60,447 bases of DNA from Pseudomonadota bacterium (GCA_018820855.1 JAHJNL010000056.1:1-60447), one strand, 5' to 3'. Shown: positions 49,911-59,200, counted from the first letter of the stretch. Notes: generated by a model not told the origin, from the letters alone. Made by a program: numbers and translations.

Positions 49911-50825
49911 CTATACCGTCCGGATATCCATTTTATTGAGATCCATCTCTCCCAGTCCCATTTCTGCGGCAGCCCTGGTGGAATCTATCTCATCAGGTTT
50001 GAGGCCAAACAGGGTGGTGGCGTAGGCGTCGGCAGCCACCGGATCGGGTGAAGCCAGGACTGTATCGAGTACCTTAACGTCTTTGAGGCTACCGCCCTGG
50101 GGACCGTTGCGGAGAAGAATTCTGGTGGCGTCTATGATGGTCAGGTTGGCGCGGATTACCGTGTTCAGGTCGGCAAGGTTCTGTCCCATGTTGCCGTGGA
50201 TTTTGCCGCGGTTGCCGCCAATTACCCCCATGGTGTTCTTCATACCGAGGGTGAGTCGCGCCAAACCATGGTGTTTGGCCACCGGGATATTGATATAGCA
50301 GTCGGCCTGCAGGGCATCCTTGTAAAAGGACCACTTGTTGATGGATTTTCCTTTTTCAATGGTCACAGGAATGAATTTTCTCTCATCGATGTAGTTACAT
50401 TGAACCTTGCGGCTGTCCATGGCGTCAAGGGCCGGTTTGATGCCGCTGTTCACATAGCAGCGCCGTTCTTCGTTGCAGGTGCGGTCAAAGACCTGCACTG
50501 TTTTTGCTCCGGCCATAATGGCCAGTTCCACCACCGCCCTGACGATTTCCGGATGGGTGTTTGCTGCCTGTTCAGGACGTCGATCCCAGCCTATATTGGG
50601 TTTGATGACCACATGGTCGCCGGGTTTGACAAAGGCAGCCATTCCTCCCAGGGGCTGCAACACCGAAGATACCAGAGACGTATAGTTCTTTCCGGTGCCA
50701 ATGCTGAGTATCGGAGCCACTGCTTCAGCAGCCAGCAGATCGGGGGTGATCCGGAATACCGGTTCTGCGAGGAGGATGCCGCTGGAAAACACCGCTACCT
50801 GTTTTAAGAAATTGCGTCTGTCCAT
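49911..50825 (-). CDS. DUF362 protein with Tat signal
   Basis: This 304-residue protein starts with a twin-Arg signal (DRRNFLKQ, hydrophobic VAVFSSGILLAEPVF). DUF362 motifs follow: KPGDHVVIKPNIGW, MAGAKTVQVFDRTCNE, KHHGLARLTLGMKNTMG and the late DPVAADAYATTLFG. The family often pairs with ferredoxin-like proteins and is thought to act in redox or iron-sulfur chemistry; the reaction is unknown. It is the first gene of the two-gene unit. Confidence 0.88.
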   Translation of the reverse strand: MDRRNFLKQVAVFSSGILLAEPVFRITPDLLAAEAVAPILSIGTGKNYTSLVSSVLQPLGGMAAFVKPGDHVVIKPNIGWDRRPEQAANTHPEIVRAVVELAIMAGAKTVQVFDRTCNEERRCYVNSGIKPALDAMDSRKVQCNYIDERKFIPVTIEKGKSINKWSFYKDALQADCYINIPVAKHHGLARLTLGMKNTMGVIGGNRGKIHGNMGQNLADLNTVIRANLTIIDATRILLRNGPQGGSLKDVKVLDTVLASPDPVAADAYATTLFGLKPDEIDSTRAAAEMGLGEMDLNKMDIRTV

Positions 50826-51062
50826 CTTTACTCCTTTATGGTGGTCGGTCTTTCTTTATCTTATTCCTTACGCAGTAGAAAAAATTTATTATCAATATAC
50901 AATGGCAGGAAACACTACTAGTGTACGTCGGGTTCTTCTTAAATTCAACTGGAACTAGCAGGCTGGTATCTTAACGTGTGCACTCCCGGAGAGATATCTG
51001 TCGCCTGATTAGTAATACTTGGCTGTCAGCAGCTATTTCCCGAATTAGGCTACTCTGGATGC
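50826..51062. other. intergenic stretch, no gene seen
   Basis: Between the DUF362 gene and the nrfA terminator no convincing reading frame, tRNA or palindrome is seen. A promoter for the DUF362-polyferredoxin unit should lie here on the minus strand. Confidence 0.35.
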
Positions 51063-51103
51063 AAAAAGCCCCGGCCGGAATGAGTTCCGGTCAGGGCCTT
51101 TTT
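51063..51103. terminator. bidirectional terminator after nrfA
   Basis: AAAAAGCCCCGGCCGGAA (51063-51080) pairs with TTCCGGTCAGGGCCTTTTT (51085-51103), with one or two mismatches. On the minus strand it ends in TTTTTG and lies 33 bp after the nrfA stop. It also insulates the DUF362 operon. Confidence 0.85.
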
Positions 51104-51135
51104 GAACATCCGGTAACTCCGGGCAGAAAGAAGAT

Positions 51136-52623
51136 TTAATTTGAGTAAGAGCTTTTGTCACTCATGCCCTTGCGGGAGTCAAGGTTCAGAGTCCCGTTCT
51201 TGACTGCCTGTTGGTTCCACTCCTGAAGCAGGGTGGCCTTGAACTGCTGCTTTTCAGCGACCAGCTTGGCCAAAGGCACGCCGGCGAGTCCCTGGGCCTT
51301 TTCTTTGGTGGAAAAATCCGGAGCCATGTATTCAACAGCCCCATACTTGGCAAGGATCTTGACCAGTTTCAGACGTGCGGACTGAGCAATTTCATTAGAC
51401 ACGGCCAGTAGACGCAGGGTTTCTTCAGGGGCATGGAAAAAGGAAGCATGACTGGCGATGGAGTAATCCCAGCGCCACTGGCCGTGCCTGATATCCTTGA
51501 GAATATCGGCCATCTCAGCCTCAGTTGCTCCCAACTCCCAGGCTTTACCAGCTTCGAGATGGGCCTTGGCCAGGTTGTCCATGCCTATCTCCATCAACTG
51601 CTCCTTGCGCTGCAGTTTCTGTTCAACAATGGTTCGGAATTCTTCTTCAGACCTGTCATGACAGTTGAGGCAGGTGTCCCCGATATCGTTGAGCGGGCTC
51701 TGGAGGTTATGATCGGAGTACTTTTTGCCGTCTTTGTTCTTGCTTGGCATATGGCAGTCGGCGCAGGAGACATCACTGCGGGCATGAATACCGGTCTTGT
51801 AGAGCTCGTAACCGGGGTGTTGGGCTTTGAGCATCGGCGTCTTGCTGATTTGGTGGGTCCAGTCTTTGAACTCTATTTCATCATAGTATTTTTCCATGGC
51901 TTCGGCGCTGAGCCCATTGGCCCAGGGGAGAGTGACTACGGCTGCGGTCTTCTGGTTACCGTCTTTGTCAGTCCATTCCGTTTTCTTGAAGTAGTACTCA
52001 ACATGGCATTGGGCACAGGCCAGGGAACGCATGTCATTCCGGGTGATCTCCTCGAGCTTCACACCGCTGGCTACTAATGCTGTTTTAAGGTAGGGACGGG
52101 ACAGGGCCAACTCGCTGGTCTGACTGTCATGGCAGTCGGCACAGCCTATGGGATTGACGATCTCGTCACCGTACTTGGCCCATTTGCCGGTAAAGTACTC
52201 CATCTCACCTACTTTCTCCAGCATGCGCGGCACATCCGGAGATTTGCAGCTCCAGCAGGCCGTGGGCATCGGTCCGGTTATTGGTCCTACCGGGGCACCT
52301 GTACGCAGAGAGTTGATGTTGTCCTGGACGGCGTAGAAATGGCCGCGTGGGGCATTATAATCCTTGGCAAAACCATATCCGGCCCAGAGTACAGCCAGTT
52401 GCGGTTTTTTGGCGAGCATATCATCGATCCGTTCACTCTGGATTGTTTGTTTCCAGGAATCATACTGCAGAGGAAAATGCTGAGCCCAGGCCTCGTTATG
52501 GCTTTCCACACCTTCTTTTTTGACCATTGTCGTGGCCGTGGCCGTCATGGTGGTGACTGTCAGAGTCATAGCGGTAATAGCCAGTGTCGAGCCCATCAGA
52601 AATGCCTTGTACCTATTCTTCAT
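51136..52623 (-). CDS. nrfA: pentaheme cytochrome c nitrite reductase NrfA
   Basis: NrfA reduces nitrite to ammonium in the periplasm. I use the ATG at 52623, with AAGGAG 6 nt upstream; the longer frame has no such site. The 495-residue protein has a Sec signal and five haem motifs: CWSCK at 123-127 (active-site haem with Lys ligand), CADCH at 161, CAQCH at 203, CADCH at 287 and CLNCH at 318. HMPSKN and other NrfA residues around the fourth haem are present. No nrfH was found in the window, so its electron donor is elsewhere or different. Confidence 0.96.
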   Translation of the reverse strand: MKNRYKAFLMGSTLAITAMTLTVTTMTATATTMVKKEGVESHNEAWAQHFPLQYDSWKQTIQSERIDDMLAKKPQLAVLWAGYGFAKDYNAPRGHFYAVQDNINSLRTGAPVGPITGPMPTACWSCKSPDVPRMLEKVGEMEYFTGKWAKYGDEIVNPIGCADCHDSQTSELALSRPYLKTALVASGVKLEEITRNDMRSLACAQCHVEYYFKKTEWTDKDGNQKTAAVVTLPWANGLSAEAMEKYYDEIEFKDWTHQISKTPMLKAQHPGYELYKTGIHARSDVSCADCHMPSKNKDGKKYSDHNLQSPLNDIGDTCLNCHDRSEEEFRTIVEQKLQRKEQLMEIGMDNLAKAHLEAGKAWELGATEAEMADILKDIRHGQWRWDYSIASHASFFHAPEETLRLLAVSNEIAQSARLKLVKILAKYGAVEYMAPDFSTKEKAQGLAGVPLAKLVAEKQQFKATLLQEWNQQAVKNGTLNLDSRKGMSDKSSYSN

Positions 52624-53138
52624 TATTCTCCTTCTTCGGGTGAAATAACTGCAAATCACTTTCCAGCATTTTGCTTGAAAGCGGCTAATGAAATGATCCT
52701 CAGTAATGTGGACGCACATTGTAGGATCACTCGGCAAAATTGTGCACAGTGGAAATTCATTTGAAAAAATTGTTCATCTGTTTTCCCTGATTGGAGGAAC
52801 GACCTTTTTCATAAGAAGGTCGAGCACAGACACAAGTTTACTGTATCACACGTTCTGCATGCAAAAGAAGATATTTACACTCAAAGAAAAAAAAGAGGAA
52901 CGGCTTGATTATACGTATTATTTTTGTTGTATTGTGAATCTCTTGCCGTATGCGGTCAAGGGTGCAATACGGATATCGACAGTTTGGGCGGGGTACCTGG
53001 AGTTGGACTTGAAAACACACAGGAGCAATGGCTCTTTCCGGCATAAATGAGCAAAGCTGCACCAGTTGCAAAAGAACCGGGTGGACTTGTTTTCAGTGAC
53101 GCACCTTCTTGTTATTGAACTTGTGTTCATCTCATAGG
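52624..53138. other. intergenic stretch upstream of nrfA
   Basis: About 515 bp without a recognised gene. It contains GACCTT/AAGGTC near 52801-52820 as a short inverted repeat. The nrfA promoter should lie at its left end. I saw no FNR-type palindrome here. Confidence 0.35.
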
Positions 53139-53169
53139 AACGAGGGGGGGGACAGAAGCCCCCCTCGTT
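53139..53169. terminator. GC-rich hairpin after the cytochrome peroxidase gene
   Basis: AACGAGGGGGG (53139-53149) pairs with CCCCCCTCGTT (53159-53169). There is no T-run on the minus strand, so termination would be weak; it may be a 3' stabiliser. It includes a G8 run. Confidence 0.55.
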
Positions 53170-53189
53170 TGCCTGCCTACAGACTCTCC

Positions 53190-54569
53190 TTATAAAGAAC
53201 GCAGGAAGGCGACCAGGTCGGTCTTCTCCTGGTCCTTCAAGTGAAGTTCTTGGATAAGATTGAAATACTCCACCGTATCCTCAAGGGTGAAACATCTCCC
53301 GTCGTGCATGTAGGGGGGAGAGTCCTTGATACCTCGCAAGGGGAATGTCTTGATAGGACCGTCGTGGGCCATCATCATTCCATTTGCCATTTCCATCTTG
53401 TAAAACCGCTCAGCCTTGAGATCATGCATGCTGTTGTCTGTGTAGTAGGGAGCTGGGTGGCATGTGGAGCATCGGGCCTTGCCGTTGAAAATTTCTTCGC
53501 CGCGCAGTTCACTGGGGGTAGCCTTGGCTTGATCAAGTTCGCCATAAATGTCGAGCTTGGCTGCCGGTGGAAAATCAAGCAGTGCCAGGAATTCAGCCAT
53601 GAAATGTACCTGTGATCCTCTCTCAAGAACATTTACCCCTTTTTTTGCAGCCATGCACTGGTCGCCGTCGAAGTAGGCTGCGCGCTGCTCAAATTCGGTG
53701 AAGTCTTCTACTGTTTTCAATGCCCGCTGGGAACCGAAGAGTCGCTGCACATTCACTCCTCGCAGGGTAGGGGTTTCGATGCGATGTCTGAATTCCTGCG
53801 GCCTGATGTCGCCAACAAGATGGTTTGCACCGTTGGTATGACCATTGGCATGACAGTCGAAACAGGTTACACCCAGACTGGGCCTGTCGGTACGCCGGTC
53901 TTCTGTCGCGTTGAATTGCTGTTGGGGAAACTGAGTTACCAGGAGGCGCAGGCCTTCGAGCTGTTTGGGATTCAGGATACCGTTAAAAATCTCATAGTAA
54001 TTGTCGATGGTAACGAGTCGTCCCTTTGCCACATCACCAAGGTCGGGGCGGGTGGTCAGGAAAATTGCCGGGGCTGGGTCCGGCAGGATATGCTCGGGCA
54101 GATCGAAATCCAAGTCAAAGCGAACCAGCCGCGGTAAAGCCTTTGTGATCATCTCCGGGAAGAGCATGCCTCCCTCTGCGTGATCAGCAAACGGCAGGGG
54201 TTTGTACGGGAACACTCCCTTTGCTTTGATCTGTTCGGGGGTCATTTTGTCGAGAGCGCCCCAGGTTGATCCTTGAAGGTTAGCTGTCGGTCCAAGTGGG
54301 AGGGGCTTTCCTCCTGACATGACGTCTTTGGCGGTCTTCTTTGCAAGGTCATAGCGTGAGGTTAATAACTCCTTTTGCAGGTTGGCGCGCTCACCTTTCA
54401 CCGCCATGCGTGATGCTTTGATTTGATCAAAGGTCTCGGTCTGATTCGTTGGTCCATAGCTGGAAATGACTTTCCCCTGCTGTGCAAAAACGACCGTAGA
54501 CGTGGCCCCTACAAGCAACATAATGCAGACTTTAATCGACTTAATAAGCAGATTATTTTTTTTGTTCAT
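53190..54569 (-). CDS. diheme cytochrome c peroxidase family protein
   Basis: This exported protein (459 residues from the ATG at 54569, which has AAAGGA upstream) has a Sec signal (SIKVCIMLLVGATSTVVFAQ) and two haem motifs, CFDCH at 236 and CSTCH at 367, with the MauG/CCP pattern around the second (GEEIFNGKARCSTCHPAPYYTDNS, cited in part) and FPLRGIKDSPPYMHDGR near the C-terminus. Bacterial CCPs reduce peroxide; relatives in Desulfobacterota can be electron-transfer cytochromes. A GEMM-I riboswitch with its terminator lies about 430 bp upstream in the same direction. Confidence 0.88.
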   Translation of the reverse strand: MNKKNNLLIKSIKVCIMLLVGATSTVVFAQQGKVISSYGPTNQTETFDQIKASRMAVKGERANLQKELLTSRYDLAKKTAKDVMSGGKPLPLGPTANLQGSTWGALDKMTPEQIKAKGVFPYKPLPFADHAEGGMLFPEMITKALPRLVRFDLDFDLPEHILPDPAPAIFLTTRPDLGDVAKGRLVTIDNYYEIFNGILNPKQLEGLRLLVTQFPQQQFNATEDRRTDRPSLGVTCFDCHANGHTNGANHLVGDIRPQEFRHRIETPTLRGVNVQRLFGSQRALKTVEDFTEFEQRAAYFDGDQCMAAKKGVNVLERGSQVHFMAEFLALLDFPPAAKLDIYGELDQAKATPSELRGEEIFNGKARCSTCHPAPYYTDNSMHDLKAERFYKMEMANGMMMAHDGPIKTFPLRGIKDSPPYMHDGRCFTLEDTVEYFNLIQELHLKDQEKTDLVAFLRSL

Positions 54570-54996
54570 TTCACAGTCCTTTGTTTTTTTTATAGTTGTC
54601 TTTCTGACCACTCGTTACCAAACAGCTTTTTTCACATCACCTCCTTGTTTTTTTATATTTGATGAGCAGAAAAGTACTCCTGTAAACTTAGTCAGCTCAA
54701 GGTCGTAACTGATGGCACTGAAGCGATAGCATGCAATATTATCTCCGCAGGATTCATGAACGGTGTACCTGATACTTGCTGATAGAGGTGAATTGTTTTG
54801 GTGGATCCGCCTTACTCGGGTATTGGTGGAACCGTTTCAACATGAAAAGAGATAAAGAAAAAAAGTGAATATCTGTGTGACGCTGCCTGTTCCTTCTCTG
54901 TCTTCTTGTTAGAGGCCTGATACACAACTGTTGTTAGTATGGTGTTTCTTCTGGATATCGATTTTGGTGAGGTGGATTGTCCTTCTTCGGCAAAAT
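54570..54996. other. leader region between the riboswitch and the cytochrome gene
   Basis: This ~430-bp stretch would form the mRNA leader if transcription starts upstream of the riboswitch. It has no clear gene; a strong AAGGAGG is followed only by a six-codon frame near 54640. Its length between a riboswitch terminator and the start codon is unusual. Confidence 0.4.
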
Positions 54997-55034
54997 AAAA
55001 AAAAACCGAACCACCTCATTGCAAGGTAGCCCGG
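54997..55034 (-). terminator. terminator overlapping the riboswitch aptamer
   Basis: On the minus strand CCGGGCTACCT (55034-55024) pairs with AGGTGGTTCGG (55016-55006), 11 bp with three G-U pairs, followed by T9 (55005-54997). The first arm is also the 3' part of the GEMM-I aptamer, so aptamer folding should block the terminator, giving an ON switch. Confidence 0.85.
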
Positions 55035-55095
55035 CTGTCTGATGCAGATCCGTAGCTTTCCGTCCCTGCCTCACGACAGGTTTGGCATTGTCTTG
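55021..55095 (-). promoter_or_regulatory. GEMM-I (cyclic dinucleotide) riboswitch
   Basis: The minus strand shows the GEMM-I core in order: CAAACC, hairpin CCTGTC-GTGA-GGCAGG with a GNRA tetraloop, GGGACGGAAAGCTACGGATC, a second stem closing with AGACAGCCGGGCTACC. These match the conserved bases of c-di-GMP-I/cGAMP riboswitches. The discriminating base upstream of CAAACC cannot be assigned by eye, so the ligand is c-di-GMP or 3',3'-cGAMP. The downstream gene is a c-type cytochrome, as with cGAMP riboswitches in Geobacter. Confidence 0.85.
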
Positions 55096-55279
55096 TATTA
55101 ATTGAACCGAAATTGCTCTTATAAGAATTCTATAACAATACCTGACAATAAACAATGGCACAATGTGGTACGCGCGGAGATACTTTTGAGAAATTCTTGA
55201 ACCGGCTCCAGTGCAATTTCCAATTTACCTGTATCCGCACTGAGATGCCGTATGGCTGGTGAGAAGTTTGCATATACCC

Positions 55280-56953
55280 CTACTTTGAGGAAGTGGGCGT
55301 TTCGTCTTTTTTGGGCTGTTCTTGGATCAGTTTATCCGGAAGTGCTCCCAGCTCCAGGGCCGGGCTCCAATTGAGCCAGGCATCATCCGCGTCGGAATGG
55401 AGGGTGAAGTGGTGACCGTTGGCTACACGGTTTCCCATATCCTCTTTTTCCGGGGTACTGAACGAGATTCCTCCATCCAGAATTGCTGCCATGGATTCGG
55501 TACTGATTTTCATCGATGTCATCAATCCTCCCTTGATGCGGAGGCCGCTGATGTTCCAGAACATGGTATTTTCCCGAATCAGGTTAACGTAGGGTTCATG
55601 GATGTTGAGATAGATGAGCACATTCTGGCCGGTGGCTGAGAGTTCGTAGCCGGTTGTATGACCGACCTGTACCTGGCGATAATAAACCGGTTTGTCGTAT
55701 CCGAGGGAGCCAAGACGGTCTGTTTGCAGGATGAGGTTCAGTCCGTTACTCTCAGGCAGATTTACCGGTCTTGCATCGCGTACCTGAAATACTTTTGCAG
55801 GCTTACCACTGCCGGGGATCAGGTTAAGATAAGGTCCCCTGATTACCGTATCAAGGTTGGAGACCCCAGCCAGACTGAACCTGGGGCTGACAGCCCATAT
55901 ATAGGTATTTTCGTTGAGCAGGCGATTCAGGGATTTATCGATATGGGCTTTTGCCCTGACAGTTTTGAGATCATCCTCAAGCTCTATCTGGGTAACTGCT
56001 CCGATTTTAACGCCCTGATAGCGGATGTCAGCACCGGTCTCCAGTCCGTGATCAACAGAAAAGGTAAGCTGTATTTCAATGTCATCGGCTTGTTGAGCCG
56101 TTTGCTGGTCTTTGAAAAGAGGAAATTCTTTTGTCTTGTCGTCAATTGTTTTCCCTCCGGGAACGGTTTCCACACTGACACCACCCCTGATAATGGCCTT
56201 GATCGGTTCGACCTGTAAGGAAATTTTTGGCAGATCTGCCTGGAGCTGAATACCGCTGCTGAGATAAAAACGACTGTTTGTGGTGATATGACTCATGAAT
56301 TGCGGATAGATGATGATCTTGGTTTCTATGGAACCATCTTTCTGCAGGGTTTCGGAGATTACCTCTCCCACTTCAACTTTTTTGAAGAGTACAGGAGAAG
56401 TCGGAGAAAGGGAAGTGGAGTGGGGGGATTGCAGGGTCAGGTGCAGTCCTGGTACGCGTTCCGAGAGAGGCGGTGGTTCGTCAAGGGCGTTAAAAAAATG
56501 GGATTGATCTGTTTTGATTCCGGGCTGAACTTCAAAGTAACTGCCGCTGACCAGAGTATCAAGCCCTGTGATGCGATTCATTGATACTTCTGGGCGGACT
56601 ACCCAGAATTTGGTGTCGCTTGTCAGCTTTTCCTTTGCTTCTTTGGCCATTTCTATCCGGGCGTCAATGTGTTGCAGGTCAGGAGTCACTTGAAATCCCT
56701 TCAATGTTCCCACAGGGAGTCCTTTGAACATCACTTGAGTTTTGCCGATAGTGAGACCGTTGGCATCTTTTATCCGTACTGTGATCATTATTCCGGATTC
56801 CTGGAAATCTTTGTAAAGGAGCCAGCCTCCGATGAGAAGGGCGACAAGGGGAAGGATCCAGATGGGAGAAATGCCTTTTTTCGTTTTAACGATTGGACGT
56901 TCCATAATATGTGTTGAGGTAGAGGCTGAAGGTTGATGTTTGTTGTCAGGCAT
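55280..56953 (-). CDS. pqiB: PqiB-like MCE/MlaD-family protein
   Basis: This 557-residue inner-membrane protein has one N-terminal helix (ISPIWILPLVALLIGGWLLY) and MCE domains in the periplasm: GITVRIKDANGLTIGKTQVMFKGLPVG-like (residues about 75-95, cited in parts: DANGLTIGKTQVMFKGLPVG), then GADIRYQGVKIG and a third. MCE proteins form hexamers that carry lipids between membranes. I start at the ATG at 56953. Two PqiA-like genes precede it with overlaps, giving pqiA-pqiA-pqiB. No PqiC lipoprotein gene follows. Confidence 0.9.
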   Translation of the reverse strand: MPDNKHQPSASTSTHIMERPIVKTKKGISPIWILPLVALLIGGWLLYKDFQESGIMITVRIKDANGLTIGKTQVMFKGLPVGTLKGFQVTPDLQHIDARIEMAKEAKEKLTSDTKFWVVRPEVSMNRITGLDTLVSGSYFEVQPGIKTDQSHFFNALDEPPPLSERVPGLHLTLQSPHSTSLSPTSPVLFKKVEVGEVISETLQKDGSIETKIIIYPQFMSHITTNSRFYLSSGIQLQADLPKISLQVEPIKAIIRGGVSVETVPGGKTIDDKTKEFPLFKDQQTAQQADDIEIQLTFSVDHGLETGADIRYQGVKIGAVTQIELEDDLKTVRAKAHIDKSLNRLLNENTYIWAVSPRFSLAGVSNLDTVIRGPYLNLIPGSGKPAKVFQVRDARPVNLPESNGLNLILQTDRLGSLGYDKPVYYRQVQVGHTTGYELSATGQNVLIYLNIHEPYVNLIRENTMFWNISGLRIKGGLMTSMKISTESMAAILDGGISFSTPEKEDMGNRVANGHHFTLHSDADDAWLNWSPALELGALPDKLIQEQPKKDETPTSSK

Positions 56954-57575
56954 CCCAGAGTAGCCTGGGGTCAAAGGTCATGGCAGCAAACATGGAACAC
57001 ATGACCACAGCAGTAAAATACGTGGCAGCAGGGCCGGCCTGGGTTGAGGTGAAGGTGCCAAAATCAACGAGTGCTGACATTAATGCGATGACAAAGATAT
57101 CGAGCATGGACCAGCGACCGACAAATTGAATAAAGCGAAAAATTATGGTCTTATGACGAAGCCAGGTCTTCCATTTGAATCGGATGGAAAGGAGAATAAG
57201 GATCATGCCGATTATTTTAAAGAGGGGGACCAGAACAGAAGCAATGAAAATAATGAGGCCTATGCCGTATTCTCCTGAATGAAAAAAATAGAGGATGCCG
57301 TCCATGATAGTCGAATGTTCCTGGGAGCCCAAAAAATCTACACGCATGATGGGCAGCAGGTTTGCCGGAAAAAGGAGGATGGCAGCTGTGAGAATCAGAG
57401 CCCAGGTTCGTGGCACAGCATTGATGTTTCGATAGTGTATGGAGGCGTCACAGCGTGGACAGGCCAGGACACCATGTTCAGGTGTCTTGTCTGCAGTAAC
57501 CAGTTTTCCGCAGTCGTGGCAGCACATGAGTCCTGCAGCCATTGCCGTTTGTCTGGAGTGGAATTCAGTTGTCAT
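56946..57575 (-). CDS. PqiA-like membrane protein (second half-type)
   Basis: This 209-residue protein starts with two CxxC pairs (CCHDCGK and CPRC, a zinc ribbon) and then has four helices, with LFPANLLPIMRVDFLG and VLVPLFKIIGMILILLS, and RWSMLDIFVIALMSALVDFG as PqiA hallmarks. In E. coli PqiA is a single chain with two such halves. It overlaps pqiB by 8 bp and the previous half by 11 bp. Confidence 0.88.
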   Translation of the reverse strand: MTTEFHSRQTAMAAGLMCCHDCGKLVTADKTPEHGVLACPRCDASIHYRNINAVPRTWALILTAAILLFPANLLPIMRVDFLGSQEHSTIMDGILYFFHSGEYGIGLIIFIASVLVPLFKIIGMILILLSIRFKWKTWLRHKTIIFRFIQFVGRWSMLDIFVIALMSALVDFGTFTSTQAGPAATYFTAVVMCSMFAAMTFDPRLLWDA

Positions 57576-58209
57576 GAGACAGGGGTTCCTGGGAGAAGGT
57601 CTTTATTTGTTCTATATCACGCCAGAAGGTTCTGGAATCCAAAGCGGATGCGGAGGCAATGGTGGTTAGGACAAGAAAGAGAAAACAGAAAAAGCCAAGG
57701 TCGTAATGGATGGTCGCCATACTGCTGATCTTGATAATAGTGACAAATACACCGATTAGATAGATCTCTGGCATGCCCCATTCGTCAAGGTGATGAGCCG
57801 TTCGAAGGAGGTAGGGAAGCGACGGGCTGTAAATGCGCAGTTTGATCTGTAAGGCTACGGAAAAGAGGAGACTCAGCTTAAAGAGAGGGAAAAAAATACT
57901 GGTGAGAAAGACCATCACCGCTACAAAAAAATATTTCTGGTGGTAAAAACTGAGAAAGGCGCTGAATATAGAGCCGCTCTTGCTCATACCCATGGCATCC
58001 AGGGTCAACAGAGGCAGGAAGATAGCAGGAGTGTAGGCAATCAGGCCGCTGAAGGTGATGGCAATGACTTTGGTGACAGAGTCTGTTTTCTGCTGATACA
58101 TGGGGGTATTGCATCTGGGGCAGTACACTTTTTTTCCAGCAGGTGCTTCCACCTTTTGCATGAGCAGATCGCATACAGGGCAGGCTGTGAGTGCTGTGGA
58201 AGGAATCAT
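57565..58209 (-). CDS. PqiA-like membrane protein (first half-type)
   Basis: This 214-residue protein has the same order: CPVC and CPRC zinc-ribbon pairs near the start, then helices with LIAYTPAIFLPLLTLDAMG, TSIFFPLFKLSLLFSVALQI and DEWGMPEIYLIGVFVTIIKIS. It is the first gene of pqiA-pqiA-pqiB and probably supplies lipid or paraquat-stress membrane transport with PqiB. It overlaps the next gene by 11 bp. Confidence 0.88.
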   Translation of the reverse strand: MIPSTALTACPVCDLLMQKVEAPAGKKVYCPRCNTPMYQQKTDSVTKVIAITFSGLIAYTPAIFLPLLTLDAMGMSKSGSIFSAFLSFYHQKYFFVAVMVFLTSIFFPLFKLSLLFSVALQIKLRIYSPSLPYLLRTAHHLDEWGMPEIYLIGVFVTIIKISSMATIHYDLGFFCFLFLVLTTIASASALDSRTFWRDIEQIKTFSQEPLSHDN

Positions 58210-58441
58210 TTTTTTTATTGGTGAATGGAAAGAGGTGATTATTGACTCGAGAATTTAAAACTGTAGCATAATTTTCTGTAAAGCTAAAGTGAATCTGTTT
58301 CTCGTGTTCTTGCATGTCTGCTTGTCTCTCACCTTTGTTTGATATGGGAAAAGAGATGCTTGATGCAGGCGAATACAGTATATAATGGGAAGAATAATCA
58401 AAAAACGATGTGCTTCTGTAGAGGCCGGAAAAGGAGAAGAG

Positions 58442-59137
58442 ATGGGGCTGGTGCCGGCAACAGGGAGAAAGAACAGGGTACGGCAAACATCCTGCAAGCA
58501 ATGCGGAATCTGCTGTACCAAAGGAGGCGCTGCCCTGCATGGAGAGGATCTTTTTCTGTTGCGCGAGGGCCTGATCCCGCGCCAGGATCTTATCACTATC
58601 CGCAAGGGGGAGTTTGCGCACAATCCTCGTACAGACAGGGTACAACCGACAAAGGTTGAGATTGTCAAATTACGGGGAACGGGCACGGAGTGGACCTGCT
58701 GCTACTACGATCCCCTCACAAGGGGCTGTTCTATTTATGAAAAACGTCCTCTGGCATGTAAGACTCTGAAATGCTGGGATCCTGAAGAAAGCCTTGCCCT
58801 GGTGGAAACAGATCTTCTTTCCCGACTGGATATTCTTGAAGAAGATGAACCGTTGCAGGAACTGGTCAGAGCACATAACAGTACCTGTTCCCTCCCTGAT
58901 TTTGTCTCTCTTTCCCGTGCTCTTGAGGAAGATACGGAACAAACAGTTGCTGACTTGGAAGCATCGGTCAATACTGACTTGAGTTTTCGTAATAAAGCTG
59001 TCGAAGATTCCGAGGTTGTTCTCAGGGAAGAACTGTTTTTATTGGGCAGGCCGTTGTTTCAGTTGCTGCAGCCTTTTGGCCTGCACGTCTTTCAAGAGGG
59101 CAATTGTTTGCGTCTCCAATGGAAGAGAAACACGTAG
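58442..59137 (+). CDS. YkgJ-family CxxCxxCC protein
   Basis: I use the ATG at 58442, with GGAG 5 nt upstream. The 231-residue product has the YkgJ/DUF-type motif C18-x2-C21-x2-C24-C25 (CKQCGICCT), then CCYYDPLTRGCSIYEKRPLAC with more Cys, which together bind zinc or iron-sulfur. The C-terminal half is acidic and helical. Family members are often called zinc/iron-chelating domain proteins without known reaction. It is convergent with the ferredoxin gene. Confidence 0.85.
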   Translation: MGLVPATGRKNRVRQTSCKQCGICCTKGGAALHGEDLFLLREGLIPRQDLITIRKGEFAHNPRTDRVQPTKVEIVKLRGTGTEWTCCYYDPLTRGCSIYEKRPLACKTLKCWDPEESLALVETDLLSRLDILEEDEPLQELVRAHNSTCSLPDFVSLSRALEEDTEQTVADLEASVNTDLSFRNKAVEDSEVVLREELFLLGRPLFQLLQPFGLHVFQEGNCLRLQWKRNT

Positions 59138-59200
59138 GAGAAGAAACTCTACACGTTGCAGCGGCTGCAGCCGCGAACAGTCCCCCAGCAGCTGGAACAG

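Noticed and set aside
53139-53169. GC hairpin as a full intrinsic terminator of the cytochrome gene
   Set aside because: No T-run follows on the minus strand, so it was kept only as a weak terminator or stabiliser.
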